A stretch of 64,000 nt of DNA, taken from positions 79,271-143,270 of the forward strand of contig NZ_JBLBVM010000049.1 of assembly GCF_047250385.1 (NCBI RefSeq), given 5' to 3'. Positions 17,309-25,594 of this stretch are shown here, in pieces. The translations under genes were made by a program, and so were the position numbers. Origin of the DNA: Glaciecola sp047250385 (lineage in GTDB: Bacteria > Pseudomonadota > Gammaproteobacteria > Enterobacterales > Alteromonadaceae). Below the pieces are notes generated by a model. The model was given only the letters and a program-made list of their open reading frames with translations, was not told the origin of the DNA and made no database searches. How positions within the stretch are numbered: the stretch's first letter is position 1; every line of letters starts with the position of its first letter.

Positions 17309-19210
17309 ATGGCTTATGATTTTGGCTCACAAACCTTAGGGATTAAAAACCCATTTAAAAAAGAAGGTTTATTTAAGGCCTTAGCCGGCGTACTGGTTGC
17401 ACTACTTGGCGTATTTACGCTAATTCAAGTAGCTACCGAACTAAAGGAAGATAAGATTGTAGGTTGGGCCTACGTAATCATTGGTTTCTACCTGCTGATT
17501 AGCGGAATCCGACATACGAGCATAGGATTCATCCAGTTATTTCGTTACTTCGTTGGACGCTCAGTTCCTACTTCATTGGCGGCAAACAAATCATCCTCTG
17601 AGCAAGATTCAGCCAAATACGAAGCTAGCGCGCTCCAGTACGATGCAAAAACGCTGCATTCAATGATGATGGGTCGTAAGAACACTACCTTTGTAGAGCC
17701 TGTTGGATTCTTAGGCCGCTTTGTTCACAGCATTTTCCCAAAACTGACCTTTCTGCCTCACCCGTTACGCATGATGGCGCAAGAAATTGCAGGCATGGTC
17801 ATTAATTATTTAACTGGCATCATTTCATTCTTAATCGTCTTCTTCATTGTCACCGCAGGTTTAGCGGGTGAAACAGCTGAACTATTCGCGATGCCGATTA
17901 TGGGCGCACTACTCCTATTATATTTGGTTACCTCTTGGTCAGCCGCTGCTCGCGCTATTCAAAGAACCGGCTCAAGTGTGTTAAAAGGTAGTGGTGGAGC
18001 TTCTTTTGGAGTCATTATCGCTGTATCTATATTAGTGCCGATTGTTGCAGGTGTGTATCTTGACGAGTGGGTCGTGATTTCAGATGGTACCAAAGAAATC
18101 TTTACTGACGCATCAGGTATTTTTAGTGCTTGGGCTAACTTGGGCTTACTCACTATCGCTACCTTGGTAGTGTTAGCAGCGGTATTACCTTTGCTGTTTG
18201 CGCGCATGGCAATGGCCTCTCCACAAACTGAAGTGAGCGAATACCGAGAGAATATGCAGGAATCGGTTCATCCTAACGAAGTTTTCATCAATATAGAAAA
18301 CATCGTACTAGCTAACCGCCGCTACAAAGAAATGCCTAACCGTATTTATCGTGAATTCGATCCTAAATTAGTAGAACAGTCGGATGGCAAAGGCAGCTTC
18401 AACGGGCAACTTTTGATAGAAACTCAGCCAGCACTTGCTGAAGAAGAGAACAATACCGCGCAAGATACTAAGAAAACAGTTTTATCCACGATCAGCCAAA
18501 TCGCTTTTGTTGTAAGTGCAATTTCATTTTACTACTTAGGTCAAAACGCGATTTCAATTATTGGTGCTTTCGATGCTTGGAAGTCAGCAGGTAATAGTGG
18601 CAGTTCATATGAAGAATTGACCTTCCTATTACAAGCGGTCAGTTCTGCGATGTTCACTTTGTTTGCATGGCTCACATTCAAAAGCGCCGCCAAGATTCTT
18701 GATGCTGCGTCTCATCTATTTTGGGGTGAAATGCACTTTACTTCACTGCTAATGTATTTGAATACCGAAGGCACTTACACAGAATCAAAGCTATCCACCG
18801 GCATGTCGATTCATGACAGTACGCGCTCTGAAAATACAGTGGTGCGTTCAAGTATCACACCTTGGATAATCACAACTCGCATCAAAACATCGATCTTTGC
18901 AACGAGCGGGATGAAAAACCTTGAGCAGCCACGCTACATTATGTCTATGGCCAAAAACGACGTTGAGCTTGGTAGCATTGTTGCTGAAATTAAAAACTTC
19001 TTAAAAGAAAGAGAAGCGATTGCTGCAATTACAAACGAGCGTGATTTATCGAATGCCAGTCAAATTCACCAGATCAATCAGCAATCTCGTGCCTTTGAAA
19101 CGGATGTAAATAGCGATGCAAAACTAGGCTTAAAAGAAGATGAACAGGCCGCTGGCTATTTGCGGAACGAAGCTGAGCAAGCCCCTGACGAGAAAGGCGA
19201 AGATAAATAA
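17309..19210 (+). CDS. Unknown polytopic membrane protein
   Basis: I do not recognise this 633-residue protein. Two hydrophobic segments lie at about residues 25-65 and a second group at about 165-300 (IISFLIVFFIVTAGLAG, IMGALLLLYLVTSW, FGVIIAVSILVPIVAGV and a later helix). One or two more lie near 395-450. A soluble stretch (about 300-390) contains VHPNEVFINIENIVLANRRYKEMPNRIYREFDP, and the last ~110 residues are charged and helical. It precedes the CsgG-type lipoprotein operon by about 180 bp on the same strand, so a shared envelope role is possible. Confidence 0.75.
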   Translation: MAYDFGSQTLGIKNPFKKEGLFKALAGVLVALLGVFTLIQVATELKEDKIVGWAYVIIGFYLLISGIRHTSIGFIQLFRYFVGRSVPTSLAANKSSSEQDSAKYEASALQYDAKTLHSMMMGRKNTTFVEPVGFLGRFVHSIFPKLTFLPHPLRMMAQEIAGMVINYLTGIISFLIVFFIVTAGLAGETAELFAMPIMGALLLLYLVTSWSAAARAIQRTGSSVLKGSGGASFGVIIAVSILVPIVAGVYLDEWVVISDGTKEIFTDASGIFSAWANLGLLTIATLVVLAAVLPLLFARMAMASPQTEVSEYRENMQESVHPNEVFINIENIVLANRRYKEMPNRIYREFDPKLVEQSDGKGSFNGQLLIETQPALAEEENNTAQDTKKTVLSTISQIAFVVSAISFYYLGQNAISIIGAFDAWKSAGNSGSSYEELTFLLQAVSSAMFTLFAWLTFKSAAKILDAASHLFWGEMHFTSLLMYLNTEGTYTESKLSTGMSIHDSTRSENTVVRSSITPWIITTRIKTSIFATSGMKNLEQPRYIMSMAKNDVELGSIVAEIKNFLKEREAIAAITNERDLSNASQIHQINQQSRAFETDVNSDAKLGLKEDEQAAGYLRNEAEQAPDEKGEDK

Positions 19211-19393
19211 TTATATATTCAAACTAAATATCGAATATTTTCAGCGGGATATTGAGAAGCCATAATATTCCGCTTTTGTTTCATTAATTTAGTCGCATAA
19301 TGACTGTATTATCCATGACTAAACCATGGCGAAACCATGGCTAAGCCATGACTAAATTGTCCATTTTTAAATATACGCTTTATAAGGATATAA

Positions 19394-20359
19394 ATGAAAA
19401 ATCATTTTAACAAAACCAAGCTCACTTTAATCCTTGCTTTAGGTGTAGTGTTAACCACGGCTTGCACCTCGTCAACAAAGCAAACGGTGAATTCGAATCA
19501 AAGTAATCAAGCTGTCATAAGTCCCACGATTGCTGAAGCCCCAGCTATGGGTTTAAAGCGCAAGGTCGCTATCGCTCGCTTTACTGATGAAACCAAAAAT
19601 AGTAACAGTATTTTTGTGAATAAAAGCTTTGATAACATTGGCAAACAAGCCTCTGATATTCTGAGTGCTCGCTTAACTGATTCTGGTCAATTTCTTATGT
19701 TTGAAAGAGACGATTTGGATAAAGTAAAAAGTGAACAAGCACTAAACGGTGTCACTTCTTCAGTTGTGGGTGCTGACTACCTTATCGTAGGCTCTATTAG
19801 TGAATTTGGTCGAAAAACGACAAGTGAAACAGGTATCTTTAGCCGCAATAAAATTCAACAAGCGGTCGCCACGGTAAACGTTAGACTGATAGACACGAAA
19901 ACAGGGCAAATCATATTCTCTGAAGAAGGTTCTGGCGAAGCGCGTGCTGAGGCAAATACAACCTTTGGTGTGGGTGAACGTGCTGCGTTCGACTCAACTT
20001 TGAACGATAAAGCCATATCAGCGGCTATTTCAAAAGTCGTTAGCGACTTAATGGAAAACTTGCTAGATACGCCTTGGAAAGCCTACTTAATCGCTGAGCA
20101 AGATGGTCAATACATTATGACAGGCGGTGCCTCACAAGGTATTTCTGTTGGCGATGAATTTACCATTCTGCAAAAAGGTAAACTTATCAAAAACCCACAA
20201 ACAGGTTTAATGATTGAATTAGCTGGCAAACCTATCGCTACTGCAACGGTTGAACTGCTTACGGGTACTGGCAACAATGAAATATCTATTGTATCGCTTG
20301 ATTCTGCTTTACCTGCTCAAACAGATTTAGCTCAACTTGTCGTTGTAGAAAAGGAGTAA
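19394..20359 (+). CDS. CsgG/HfaB family lipoprotein
   Basis: A lipoprotein signal ends at TTACTSS, and the mature part has the CsgG-type nucleotide-binding-like core: KVAIARFTDETKN, KQASDILSARLTDSGQFLMFERDDLDKVKSEQ, ADYLIVGSISEFG, ATVNVRLIDTKTGQIIFSEEGSGEA. It lacks curli genes nearby; this type is found with DUF4810 and DUF799 lipoproteins in many proteobacteria, as here. A periplasmic or outer-membrane secretion or assembly function is assumed for the set. A CCATGG micro-repeat lies in its upstream region (about 19315-19355). Confidence 0.85.
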   Translation: MKNHFNKTKLTLILALGVVLTTACTSSTKQTVNSNQSNQAVISPTIAEAPAMGLKRKVAIARFTDETKNSNSIFVNKSFDNIGKQASDILSARLTDSGQFLMFERDDLDKVKSEQALNGVTSSVVGADYLIVGSISEFGRKTTSETGIFSRNKIQQAVATVNVRLIDTKTGQIIFSEEGSGEARAEANTTFGVGERAAFDSTLNDKAISAAISKVVSDLMENLLDTPWKAYLIAEQDGQYIMTGGASQGISVGDEFTILQKGKLIKNPQTGLMIELAGKPIATATVELLTGTGNNEISIVSLDSALPAQTDLAQLVVVEKE

Positions 20360-20362
20360 GAC

Positions 20363-20704
20363 ATGACTGCATCAAATTCAATCAAAGGTTTTATATTCTT
20401 ATTGTTTAGCTTCTTAATGCTAGGTTGTACCTCTTCTTATGAGTCAGTGACTCAAGTAGATGATACAAAAGCATTTATATTACTCACTGGCAATTTTGAA
20501 GGCGCGTCACTGCAAATCAACAAAAACGAACCAATCTTACTATCAGACAAAATTGAGACATTTAAACTCGACGGTAATACAGTTGCCAAGTTTGAAGTTA
20601 GGTCTGGAACAAACGAAGTCAGAGTATACAAAGACGGTATTTTAGTCCTGTACCGCAAACTCTATGTCACAAACGGAAATTCAATTGAGGTAAATGTAAA
20701 ATGA
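20363..20704 (+). CDS. Small lipoprotein of unknown function
   Basis: This 113-residue protein has a good lipobox (LMLGCTSS, about residue 22) and a mature part of mostly beta character (AFILLTGNFEGASLQINKNEPILL, KFEVRSGTNEVRVYKDGILVLYRKLYVTNGNSIEVNV). The pattern resembles a PEGA-like or carbohydrate-binding strand repeat, but I cannot assign a family. It lies three bases after the CsgG-like gene and overlaps the start of the next gene by four bases (ATGA), so it belongs firmly to this operon. Confidence 0.78.
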   Translation: MTASNSIKGFIFLLFSFLMLGCTSSYESVTQVDDTKAFILLTGNFEGASLQINKNEPILLSDKIETFKLDGNTVAKFEVRSGTNEVRVYKDGILVLYRKLYVTNGNSIEVNVK

Positions 20705-21048
20705 AAATTAAGGGACTAATAGTCATAGCATCAGTTGTATTACTATCCGCTTGTAATGCCACTCAAGGTGGTTTGTATTGGGGTAGCTATTCCAACACTT
20801 TGTATGACTTTAAAAAGGAACCAGGTGATGAGACTCGTCAAAAGCATGTTAAATCGCTGAACGACATTATTGCAACCAGTGATAAGAAAGGCATTCGAGT
20901 GCCACCAGGCGTGTTGGTCGAACTAGCCATTATGGAGATTGAGAGCGGTAACGCAGAAAATGCAAATGCGTTATTAGATCGTGAATTGTCTATTTACCCT
21001 GAATCGAAAACACTTGTCGCCGAATTGAAAAGAAGATTGGGAGCATAA
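20701..21048 (+). CDS. DUF4810 lipoprotein
   Basis: This 115-residue lipoprotein (lipobox LLSACN) has the DUF4810 features LYWGSYSNTLYDFKKEPG and IRVPPGVLVELAIMEIESGNAENANALLDRELSIYPES, the latter resembling a TPR hairpin. In Neisseria and many gammaproteobacteria it lies between a CsgG-like and a DUF799 (GNA1162-like) lipoprotein gene, exactly as here. The function is unknown; a complex of the three at the outer membrane is likely. Confidence 0.87.
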   Translation: MKIKGLIVIASVVLLSACNATQGGLYWGSYSNTLYDFKKEPGDETRQKHVKSLNDIIATSDKKGIRVPPGVLVELAIMEIESGNAENANALLDRELSIYPESKTLVAELKRRLGA

Positions 21049-21051
21049 GAA

Positions 21052-21750
21052 ATGACTAAGATATTAAATAAGTTTAAACACATTTCTTTGCTTGTAATAA
21101 TCGCCTTTGGCTTAGGGGGCTGTGCCACTTTTATTACCAAAGAAGAAGCATTTCCTAAAATGTACCAAGCAAAGCCGGTTTCTATTTTAGTTGTCCCAGC
21201 CGTTAATAATACAACTGCAGCCGAAGCGACAGAATACTACGCTACAACTATTGCTGAACCACTCACTAGAATGGGTTATTACGTGTTGCCAATTGAGGTA
21301 ACAAACAAACTCATCCAAGAACAAGGTATTGTTGATGGTGCTCAACTTGTCAACGTCGATACAGGTTTGTTTAAGACGATGTATGGTGCTGATGCTGTGA
21401 TGTATGTCAGCATTAATCAATGGGATACTAACTATTACGTTGTTGGCGGAAACGTAACGGTTGGCATTGCTTACAAACTAGTCTCAACAACGAACAAAGA
21501 AGTGTTGTGGCAATATGCGGATACCATTGTTGTTGACACCGGTGGCGACTCAGGCGGCGGTTTAATTGGCGCCATAATCTCTACAGCGATCAATACTGCC
21601 TTAACAGACTATGTGCCATTGGCAAAACAGGTTAATTACACTGCGCTCTCTACATTGCCGTTTGGCGGCTATCATGCTCAAACAGGTACCGATCAGAAAG
21701 CGCAAGCAGTGAACCAAAACAAAGCTGGAGTGGTTCGCGCTACTAATTAA
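21052..21750 (+). CDS. DUF799 lipoprotein (GNA1162-like)
   Basis: This 232-residue lipoprotein (lipobox GLGGCATF) matches the DUF799/GNA1162 family: KPVSILVVPAVNNTTAAEATEYYATTIAEPLTRMGYYVLP, GADAVMYVSINQWDTNYYVVGG, and a glycine-rich GGDSGGGLIGAIIS loop. The fold resembles the TolB N-terminal or CsgG-type domain. It is the last gene of the four-lipoprotein operon and is followed by a strong terminator. Confidence 0.88.
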   Translation: MTKILNKFKHISLLVIIAFGLGGCATFITKEEAFPKMYQAKPVSILVVPAVNNTTAAEATEYYATTIAEPLTRMGYYVLPIEVTNKLIQEQGIVDGAQLVNVDTGLFKTMYGADAVMYVSINQWDTNYYVVGGNVTVGIAYKLVSTTNKEVLWQYADTIVVDTGGDSGGGLIGAIISTAINTALTDYVPLAKQVNYTALSTLPFGGYHAQTGTDQKAQAVNQNKAGVVRATN

Positions 21751-21806
21751 GATGCTAGTCTCTTAATTAGCAAAGCATTGCGCTTAGCTTTTGTAACATT
21801 CGACTT

Positions 21807-21836
21807 AAAAGCCCATTTTTAAATGGGCTTTTTTAT
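21807..21836 (+). terminator. Rho-independent terminator of the lipoprotein operon
   Basis: An AAAAGCCCATT / AATGGGCTTTT stem with a short T/A loop is followed by a T run. It lies about 55 bp after the DUF799 stop. Confidence 0.92.
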
Positions 21837-21884
21837 TCTAGATAGCGAATCTTCAAGATATTGATAGACTTACCTAAAAAGCCA

Positions 21885-21936
21885 TTCAGAAACCATTCAG
21901 ATTCAATTCAGTTTTAGTTCAGCAACTTCATACTAT
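21885..21936 (+). promoter_or_regulatory. Four TTCAG direct repeats at 11-bp spacing and a -10 box upstream of the barrel protein
   Basis: TTCAG occurs at 21885, 21896, 21907 and 21918, exactly one helical turn (11 bp) apart, each preceded by an A/T-rich spacer. A TACTAT box at 21931-21936 is placed as a -10 element, so the last repeat overlaps the -35 position. Eleven-bp direct repeats over the -35 are characteristic of activation by OmpR/PhoB-type response regulators. The transcript would start near 21943 with a leader of about 148 nt. Confidence 0.7.
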
Positions 21937-21972
21937 TCTTAGCTCGAATTTAACAAGATGTGTTGACGTTAA

Positions 21973-22050
21973 TACTAGTTCAGCTAATACCAGTTCAACT
22001 GGCACTCGTTCAGCTAATACTCCTTCAGCTAATACAAGTCCAGCAAGACA
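21973..22050. repeat. Degenerate tandem repeats in the leader of the barrel protein gene
   Basis: Units of the form TTCAGCTAATAC (about 15-16 nt apart) repeat four to five times with small changes between the promoter and the ribosome site. They carry no ORF, so any effect would be on the mRNA leader. The TTCAGC core resembles the upstream TTCAG operators, but the spacing is not 11 bp. Confidence 0.75.
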
Positions 22051-22090
22051 CATCTAAACAACTAAAGTCTTTTTTCTTCAAAGGAATATT

Positions 22091-22687
22091 ATGAAAAAAC
22101 AATTAACATCACTAGCAATTTTAGCGTCTGCATCACTTGCCTCAGTATCTTTGCAAGCAGCAGAGTCACCCGAATGGAATTATGCTGAAGCTTCAATCGA
22201 GTCACTATCAATCGAAGATTCTGGTGCCCTAGATCCGTATGGGTTTGGTCTATCTGCTTCGTACTTGCTTTCGGACAATATTTTTATCGACGGCAGCTAC
22301 AACAGACTTCAGGACGATGTAGCTGATATAGATTGGGATCTTACGCAGTTTGATCTCAATATTGGTTATCGATTCGGTGTGACCAATACTACCGATGTTT
22401 ATGCTTCAATCGGTTATTTATCTCTAGATGTCGAGGTAGATTCTCGCTTTGGAAGTGGCGGAGGTAACGATGATGGTCAATCATTCAAAGTGGGAACACG
22501 TTCAAGATTAACAGATCAATTTGAAATCGATATCTTTGCAGCTCATGAAAGCTATAGCGATTTCAGTGATAATCAGTTTGGTCTAAGTGGCCACTATTAT
22601 CTGAATGACAACTTTGCAATTGGTGCTGCGATAAAAACCAATGGTGATGACGAACAAACCTCACTTTCAATTAGATACGCGTTTTAA
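22091..22687 (+). CDS. Outer-membrane beta-barrel protein
   Basis: A signal peptide (MKKQLTSLAILASASLASVSLQAAES) is followed by about eight amphipathic beta strands, for example GFGLSASYLLSDNIFIDGSY, FDLNIGYRFGVTNTTDVYASIGYL and FAIGAAIKTNGDDEQTSLSIRYAF. The protein ends on an aromatic phenylalanine, the standard C-terminal signal for BAM-dependent insertion. At 198 residues it is a small OmpX/OmpA-transmembrane-like barrel. Its promoter appears to be controlled by a response regulator. Confidence 0.85.
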   Translation: MKKQLTSLAILASASLASVSLQAAESPEWNYAEASIESLSIEDSGALDPYGFGLSASYLLSDNIFIDGSYNRLQDDVADIDWDLTQFDLNIGYRFGVTNTTDVYASIGYLSLDVEVDSRFGSGGGNDDGQSFKVGTRSRLTDQFEIDIFAAHESYSDFSDNQFGLSGHYYLNDNFAIGAAIKTNGDDEQTSLSIRYAF

Positions 22688-22746
22688 TACAAGGTCATAG
22701 AACGGTGTCTTTGAACAAAGTATTTCGTCATAGTAAGGCATAAATA

Positions 22747-22808
22747 AAAAGCCAGCTGAGTTTATGAAGAACCCTATTTTAATGGGTCACTTCATTCTGC
22801 TGGCTTTT
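22747..22808. terminator. Bidirectional terminator between convergent genes
   Basis: AAAAAGCCAGC pairs with GCTGGCTTTT across about 40 bases, and an inner ACCC..GGGT hairpin lies within. A-rich and T-rich flanks allow it to serve both the barrel gene on the plus strand and the MFS-PlsC gene on the minus strand. Confidence 0.8.
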
Positions 22809-22825
22809 CTTGTTACGAAATGAGC

Positions 22826-24841
22826 TTAGTCTGAATGCGGCGAATATTGCTGCTTCAGCGCCATCACACGCTCACGTAAATCATCCGCTTTAACATCCTT
22901 CGCATCAACAGATTCACCCACCGACACTGAGACTAAAGACCATTTTAAACGCGGTAAACGCCATTTAGTTTTGCGGCTAAACATACTTCCCCACAAACCT
23001 CCAAGGTGCACCGGAATGACAGGCACTGGCGTGCGCTCGATTATTTTTTCAATGCCACGTCGGAACATGTCTATTGAGCCATCGTCGCTTAGTTTACCTT
23101 CAGGGAAAATACCAACAAGCTCTCCATTCTCCAAAGCATTTGCTACATCATCGAAAGCTTTCTTAAATGCTTTCGGATTGGCTCGTTCACCGTCAATCGG
23201 AATAGCTTTAGCCATCTTAAATAGCCAATGCAGTGCTGGTGAATAATAAATCGGGGCAAATACAACGAAGCGAATGGGTCTAGGCGAAGCCGCTAATATA
23301 AACATCCAATCGACAAAGCTAACATGATTGCCTACAACAACTGCCGCGCCTTCATCAGGAATAAACTTCTCCCCAGAAGTACGCACCCGATACATACAAA
23401 TTGCGAGAAGATAAATAAGAAAACGCAGGAAGAACTCAGGCACTTTGGTGTAAATATAAATTGAAATGAGTAAGTTTAATCCGGCAAGTAAGAGCAGTAA
23501 TTGCGAAATGCTCCATTCAAAGATAGACAGTGTCACGATACTTAAGATCGCGCTGACAACCATAAAGAGTGCATTTAGCACGTTGTTTGCCGCAATTACG
23601 CGGGAACGGCTATCTTCGCGAGTTCGTTGCTGGATGAGGGCGTACAGTGGCACCGTGTAAAAGCCAGCAGCTATCCCAATTGCTCCCATCCAAACCAAAT
23701 GCCATGTCATATCGCCAGTTTCTATCATTTGGCCTAATGTTAGCAGTGATTCGCTAGGTTCAAGATAGCTGTTGATATTGGGCTCTTGACTTAACAAATA
23801 CAGAAATAGCGTTATAAGGATTGCACCAAATGGCACGATGCCTAATTCTATTCGTGAGCGTGAGAGTTTTTCACACAGCAATGAACCAATGGCGATACTC
23901 AGTGAGAACACGACCAAAGCGCTAGTGACAACCAGCTCATCTCCTCCCATGACATGTTTCACGTAGTTAGGTAAGGACGTTAAAATGATCGCACCTATAA
24001 GCCAAAACCAGCTAATGCCAATGACTGATTTTCGTACCGATTCCGTTTGTGAATTAAGCGCTTTGAAAACGTTTTTAGTAGAGGAAAATATATTAAAGGT
24101 GAATCGTAAACTCGGGTCGTTTGCCGCACTTAAAGGAATAAAACGACTGCACCAATAACCAATCGCTGCTAAAACCAGTACAGCAATACTGATATATGTA
24201 GGTCCGGCTTCTTTAGTGATGTAATAAGTGCCAAATATTGTGCCTAATAAAATAGCGACAAAGGTACCCGATTCAACCAAGCCGTTCGCTTTTGTTAGCT
24301 CATTTCTAGCTACATGCTGCGGCAAAATGGAGTACTTTAAAGGACCAAAGAAGGTGCTTTGTAAACCCATTAAAAATACGGTGACCAACATTAACCAGAC
24401 AAGATGAGTCAATATCGATATCGCTCCAATGACCATGATGGGTATTTCACAAAACTTTATGATTCGAATGAGCTTCGATTTTTCATTTTTTTCAGCCAAT
24501 TGTCCCGACATACCGGAAAACAAAAAGAAAGGTAGAATAAATAAACCTGCGGCTAAATTAGAGTAAAGCGCGCCATCAGCGACTGTTGCCGCTTGAAAGA
24601 TTAGGAGGAGTAAAACAGATTGCTTATAGACGTTGTCGTTTAAGGCTGAGAAGAATTGAGTGATAAATAATGGGAGGAAGCGTTTACTGCTTAACAGGCC
24701 TCCTTTGAGTTTTGGCTCTGAGGCTTGGCTTGCTGAGGGGGCTTGGTTTGCCGAGGGCTCTTTACCCGCTGAAGGCTCTTTGCCCGCTGAAGGCTCTTTA
24801 CCCGCTGAAGGCTCTTTACCCGCTTTCATATTCTCTGGCAT
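22826..24841 (-). CDS. MFS transporter fused to PlsC-type acyltransferase (LplT-Aas-like)
   Basis: Residues ~50-455 form a 12-helix MFS domain like LplT (lysophospholipid flippase; FLPLFITQFFSALNDNVYKQ start). Residues ~470-670 form a glycerolipid acyltransferase with the HX4D motif in NHVSFVD (about 510) and FPEGKLS (about 579). The fusion suggests import of lysophospholipid and its re-acylation at the inner membrane. Larger relatives also carry an acyl-ACP synthetase domain, which is missing here. The N-terminus has four GKEPSA repeats made by an 18-nt tandem duplication. Confidence 0.9.
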   Translation of the reverse strand: MPENMKAGKEPSAGKEPSAGKEPSAGKEPSANQAPSASQASEPKLKGGLLSSKRFLPLFITQFFSALNDNVYKQSVLLLLIFQAATVADGALYSNLAAGLFILPFFLFSGMSGQLAEKNEKSKLIRIIKFCEIPIMVIGAISILTHLVWLMLVTVFLMGLQSTFFGPLKYSILPQHVARNELTKANGLVESGTFVAILLGTIFGTYYITKEAGPTYISIAVLVLAAIGYWCSRFIPLSAANDPSLRFTFNIFSSTKNVFKALNSQTESVRKSVIGISWFWLIGAIILTSLPNYVKHVMGGDELVVTSALVVFSLSIAIGSLLCEKLSRSRIELGIVPFGAILITLFLYLLSQEPNINSYLEPSESLLTLGQMIETGDMTWHLVWMGAIGIAAGFYTVPLYALIQQRTREDSRSRVIAANNVLNALFMVVSAILSIVTLSIFEWSISQLLLLLAGLNLLISIYIYTKVPEFFLRFLIYLLAICMYRVRTSGEKFIPDEGAAVVVGNHVSFVDWMFILAASPRPIRFVVFAPIYYSPALHWLFKMAKAIPIDGERANPKAFKKAFDDVANALENGELVGIFPEGKLSDDGSIDMFRRGIEKIIERTPVPVIPVHLGGLWGSMFSRKTKWRLPRLKWSLVSVSVGESVDAKDVKADDLRERVMALKQQYSPHSD
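24752..24824. repeat. 18-nt tandem repeat at the 5' end of the MFS-PlsC gene
   Basis: Four near-identical units of GGCTCTTTACCCGCTGAA encode the GKEPSA repeats. Two further diverged units (NQAPSA, SQASEP) follow in the protein, so the array has aged at one side. Confidence 0.93.
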
Positions 24842-24907
24842 AGTATTCCGTACTAAATGAATATTAATAAAGAGCCTAGATTACACACATAATTGTTGAA
24901 ATACGAT

Positions 24908-25444
24908 CTAACTTTTTATCAGCGCCCTGACCTCATTCAGCGCTTCAACTGAAAAACCACGGTCATAGAAATAGAGCACTTTACCATTCTCATCTAATAA
25001 CATAACTCGTGCATTGTTTGGGTTTTGATTCCCTGTGTAGCGCTGTACTTTATCACCATCGGCATACACCGTGACGACGCCTTTCCACAACTGTTTGGGT
25101 ATACCTTTGCGCATTCCACCATCAATAAACGTGCTAAACATTCTAGGTAGCATGCCTTTTATGGTTGGGATTTCATATACACTCACTTGAGTTTTAGTCA
25201 TGTCCAATCCAATCAACCAGCGGTCAATATCAAATTGTGAGTCCTGAACATAACCAAACAATAATAGAGTTTGTTCACCCTTAAAATCACTAGGGATTGA
25301 TACTGCTTCACCTTCTAGGCTCTCACCCGAAGCCTGCACCATCGTGTCTCCAATTTTCACATTACTTGGATAATCATAACTTGCACAGCCGCTTAAAAAT
25401 GCCAAAAGAAAAACAAGACTAAAAATACGCTTAATAGCTAACAT
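24908..25444 (-). CDS. Lipoprotein, possible thioredoxin-fold (ATP10-like)
   Basis: An N-terminal lipobox (LAFLSGCASY) predicts a lipoprotein of about 178 residues. The central part (QTLLLFGYVQDSQFDIDRWLIGLD, VYEIPTIKGMLPRMFSTFIDGGMRKGIPKQLWKGVVTVYADGDKVQ, ARVMLLDENGKVLYFYDRGFS) has the strand-helix order of a thioredoxin-like fold and resembles ATP10-type assembly proteins. There is no CxxC motif, so it is not an active thioredoxin. The ATG at 25444 fits the lipoprotein signal better than 25483. It is divergent from the aminotransferase gene. Confidence 0.72.
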   Translation of the reverse strand: MLAIKRIFSLVFLLAFLSGCASYDYPSNVKIGDTMVQASGESLEGEAVSIPSDFKGEQTLLLFGYVQDSQFDIDRWLIGLDMTKTQVSVYEIPTIKGMLPRMFSTFIDGGMRKGIPKQLWKGVVTVYADGDKVQRYTGNQNPNNARVMLLDENGKVLYFYDRGFSVEALNEVRALIKS

Positions 25445-25594
25445 GACGGTCCTTAAGAAATAAAATAAGTGAAGTGTAAACAATACTAGTGTTACGTCAT
25501 TAACAAAGCAAAAGTTTAGTCTATAAGCATTTCAATTTACTTAAATATTAGCTACCTTTAAGGCACTTAATTATTTACGTGAGCTAAATTGAAA

